Assembly: GCA_028281865.1 (NCBI GenBank)
Contig: JANQJB010000044.1
Location: 62,001 to 126,000 of the forward strand
Length of the DNA: 64,000 bases
Reading direction: 5' to 3'
Origin: Marinagarivorans sp.
Lineage (GTDB): Bacteria > Pseudomonadota > Gammaproteobacteria > Pseudomonadales > Cellvibrionaceae
Shown here in pieces: positions 62,901-64,000 of the stretch. The notes below the pieces were generated by a model that saw only the letters and a program-made list of their open reading frames with translations, searched no databases and had not been told where the DNA came from. Numbering within the stretch: the first letter of the stretch is position 1; every line of letters begins with the position of its first letter. A program made the position numbers and the translations under genes.

Positions 62901-63907
62901 ATCCAGAGCCGTTTATTTTGAGTTTCGGTTAGCTGAAGATCGTTCAATATCGGTTGATCAGATGAGATAGGAATGACTGTCCATTTACCGTTGGTAAACT
63001 CGTGAATATCTTTATTGGTCGCGAAAAATAATTTTCCATCGTAGGTTTCTACAGCTGAAGTAAAACTGTAATCGAGTTGGTATTGATTCCAGGTTTGCTT
63101 ATCGATTTGGTAATGAAATATTCCACCATCCGCTTGCGCGTTAGTTAACCAGAGATGGTTGTTAGAGTCGACAAAGGGTCGATACTGTCTCGTAAATGCG
63201 CCTTCGCGAGCGTCCGGTATAAAAGCTGTGCATTGTGTTTGCACTTCGTTAATTCGCAAATTGGTAGGACAGCGAAATACCGATTGTTGATTGCGCAAAG
63301 TAATCCAGATATTGCTTTGTCGGTCAATTGCAATGCCGAGTATCGATTCGCCCGTTTTTATTTGAATTTCGGCATTGTGGTCGGTAATTTTAATTATACC
63401 CGCTTCAGAGATAGCCCAGATATTGCCATTTAAGTCTTCAGCAAAGCTCTTGTGGACGGCAGTTTTAAAACGCGCGTCGGTAATTTTTTGCCATTGGTTT
63501 TTCGAAAAAAGATAAAGAGCATCTTCAGATGCGACAAAAATTCTGTGGTTACTAGCATTGAAAATATGGTTGATGCTTTTATTTTCAGCCTCTGGTAAAA
63601 GTAATATTTGCTTATACGTGTAGCCGTCGAAATCGTACAGGCCTTGCTCCGTTGCTAACCAAGTATTGCCGTTGGGCCCGTTGGCTAAGCTGCGAAAACC
63701 TTTTTTGCGCAACGGGAGCGCCCTGCGCCACATCCAAGATTGTGCGACAGGTTCTACTATTTTGGGTTGATATACGAGTTGTTGCGAAGTTGTCTGGGAA
63801 TGAACGGGCGAGCTTATAGTTAGTATAATGAACATAAAAATAACTATTAATCCTGTAATAGTTATTGCCGAGTTATTGGGCGGTGTATGGATGCGATTAA
63901 TAGTCAA
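59939..63907 (-). CDS. Hybrid two-component system protein (HTCS): sensor kinase, receiver and AraC domain
   Basis: One-component regulator of 1322 residues. The signal/membrane N-terminus (ITGLIVIFMFIILTIS) is followed by about 600 residues of ligand-sensing two-component-regulator propeller repeats (periplasmic). A Y_Y_Y domain (about 690-765) leads to a transmembrane helix (LWFISLISGFVIAIILLVLF). Then come HisKA with His816 in NITHEFRTPL, an HATPase domain (NLLLNSIKYTPNGGSI, DTGIGIPKEKQSKIF), a receiver with phosphoacceptor Asp1115 in VSDVMMPEMDGY, and a C-terminal AraC HTH (about 1215-1320: MATKLGYSRSTLYRKIKAVT, IAEVGFSDMSYFSRCFKEQF). In Bacteroidetes and Cellvibrionales such proteins sense oligosaccharides and control polysaccharide-utilisation genes. 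Its target genes are beyond the right edge. Confidence 0.95.
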   Translation of the reverse strand: MTINRIHTPPNNSAITITGLIVIFMFIILTISSPVHSQTTSQQLVYQPKIVEPVAQSWMWRRALPLRKKGFRSLANGPNGNTWLATEQGLYDFDGYTYKQILLLPEAENKSINHIFNASNHRIFVASEDALYLFSKNQWQKITDARFKTAVHKSFAEDLNGNIWAISEAGIIKITDHNAEIQIKTGESILGIAIDRQSNIWITLRNQQSVFRCPTNLRINEVQTQCTAFIPDAREGAFTRQYRPFVDSNNHLWLTNAQADGGIFHYQIDKQTWNQYQLDYSFTSAVETYDGKLFFATNKDIHEFTNGKWTVIPISSDQPILNDLQLTETQNKRLWIASINGFIYNIDRSYNMFKEYSELLFQTEAQNGAHWFIENKGKLVSYLPEKDAWFIHSENENIMDTPLALIETKNRDIVVAGSHKKQAALSILRDDKWHLHIIDNFTPTPAYRTLKEASDGYIYLGSQSVLRGKHNYLGGFIRFQLREEGTIILDHFTPPRAPRVVRDIAEIQDNRLWLSSNQIHIFDTKNSTITLQQPKEFTLEELPILASDGKDTTWVVSFGRAVYKHSKDGWEKVIPDETLGNNLVSFLLPHTNNQLYLTTLNGITFFDGETWNRKYLPEQLALMRDSGSLKLDSDENLWLNYASQDWFSRAEASSRTNIDNEKVRSIRYTRDQDPPIIEILEYQQEVISGGRQFIRWDAYDKWALTLRTRFKFSFRINNGEWSPYDFRRNSNYWNLPDGTHTFEVRAKDVSGNVSTQHASVSFTVLPPIWKQLWFISLISGFVIAIILLVLFIIKQREKHLIHINQLKMDHYTNITHEFRTPLTIILGPLEKLRKELANPEHAKLAQIAYRSSQRLMQLVDQVLDIRKIEQGHDKLQPSADNPVVFIRELLAYYLPLAGEKSIVIRQDLEASEKTYLFDRDKLQKILDNLLLNSIKYTPNGGSITVRAALELKSESDSILNIEIEDTGIGIPKEKQSKIFSSYYRVDNTVSKGHGIGLSYVKKLVELHQGKISVTSPCDIKTKTGTCISLQLVLENSFSSSNKESNENNIIEKPHLISVDGESDSRDLLLLIEDNHDIRDFIKIELKDQYRIIEAENGKVGFEMARQEVPDIIVSDVMMPEMDGYECCRLLKAYEITSHIPIILLTARRSREHELEGLKTGADDYLSKPVDIELLKLRIHNQLEHARVLRERYVSQIDEQDIAFHIAIENPIDKRFLERMNNFLEENIADTTLDTSEMATKLGYSRSTLYRKIKAVTGKSPTQLIRTQRLNKASLLLKTGKVTITDVIAEVGFSDMSYFSRCFKEQFGVSPSAYIANLENEIK

Positions 63908-64000
63908 AATTTATTTAATGTAAGTTTTTTAATAAGATAATTAATGAGAAGGGCTGGCGCCCTGAATATCCGCTTTAAGTGCTCGGCTTGTTCATGCCAG

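Noticed and set aside
1..64000. CRISPR arrays, tRNA/rRNA genes, IS elements or prophage
   Set aside because: No regularly spaced repeats, no cloverleaf sequence, no transposase, integrase or phage structural gene was found on either strand.

Overview
The window reads as an ordinary chromosomal segment of a marine-type gammaproteobacterium, most likely a member of the Cellvibrionales (Saccharophagus/Teredinibacter-like). The pointers are a fused BioH-BioC protein (the BioHC arrangement known from that group), a large hybrid two-component regulator with a periplasmic propeller and an AraC output domain, the gpmI-envC-ctpA-yibQ and hisBHAF blocks, PqiABC, ComF followed by the bio genes, and SecB. 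There are no tRNA or rRNA genes, no CRISPR array, no insertion sequence and no prophage. Most of the window is dense, normally spaced coding DNA; the 0-13 kb part is the least conventional.

Region by region. 0.1-6.7 kb (minus strand): an export-heavy operon with a c-type di-heme PD40/HzsA-like lipoprotein, an SH3/beta-barrel protein, a second beta-barrel, a TlpA-type thioredoxin, a tiny DUF4266 lipoprotein with a Cys-rich tail, and a DUF3570 barrel. 7.5-12.9 kb (plus strand, divergent): a CxxCH protein, a di-CxxCH LamG lipoprotein and a Tat-exported DUF1501-like protein. The 0.74 kb between them carries a perfect palindrome, a terminator and a possible micro-ORF. I regard this divergent pair as the best candidate for an undescribed envelope redox system. 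13.4-19.6 kb: a MarR regulator, a double-FHA protein, an exported coiled-coil protein, an HDOD protein and a small barrel. 19.6-25 kb: comF and bioB-bioF-bioHC-bioD. 25.3-26.7 kb: a small flagellar-rod-like protein overlapping a 42-codon gene, then a SprA-like HExxH protein. 27-31.6 kb: acyl-CoA dehydrogenase, an SMI1/KNR4 protein, a cold-shock protein and an AbgT transporter.

31.7-37.5 kb (minus): a chemoreceptor directly coupled to a MauG-type di-heme peroxidase, a cupredoxin and a di-heme cytochrome, with a REC-like/GGDEF/EAL protein just upstream. 37.9-41.4 kb: pqiABC (lipid transport across the envelope). 41.5-42.6 kb: an ECF sigma factor with a membrane partner. 42.9-47.4 kb: a small glycan-type cluster (acetyltransferase, two methyltransferases, an alpha/alpha-toroid protein and a GT4 glycosyltransferase). 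47.5-51.6 kb: a membrane-anchored thioredoxin and hisB-hisH-hisA-hisF, with a nested inverted-repeat element between hisH and hisA. 51.9-57.6 kb: gpmI, envC, ctpA and yibQ (glycolysis and cell-division/envelope remodelling). 58.1-59.9 kb: a rhodanese without its cysteine, secB and a YgjP-like metalloprotease. 59.9-63.9 kb: the hybrid regulator; its target genes lie outside the window.
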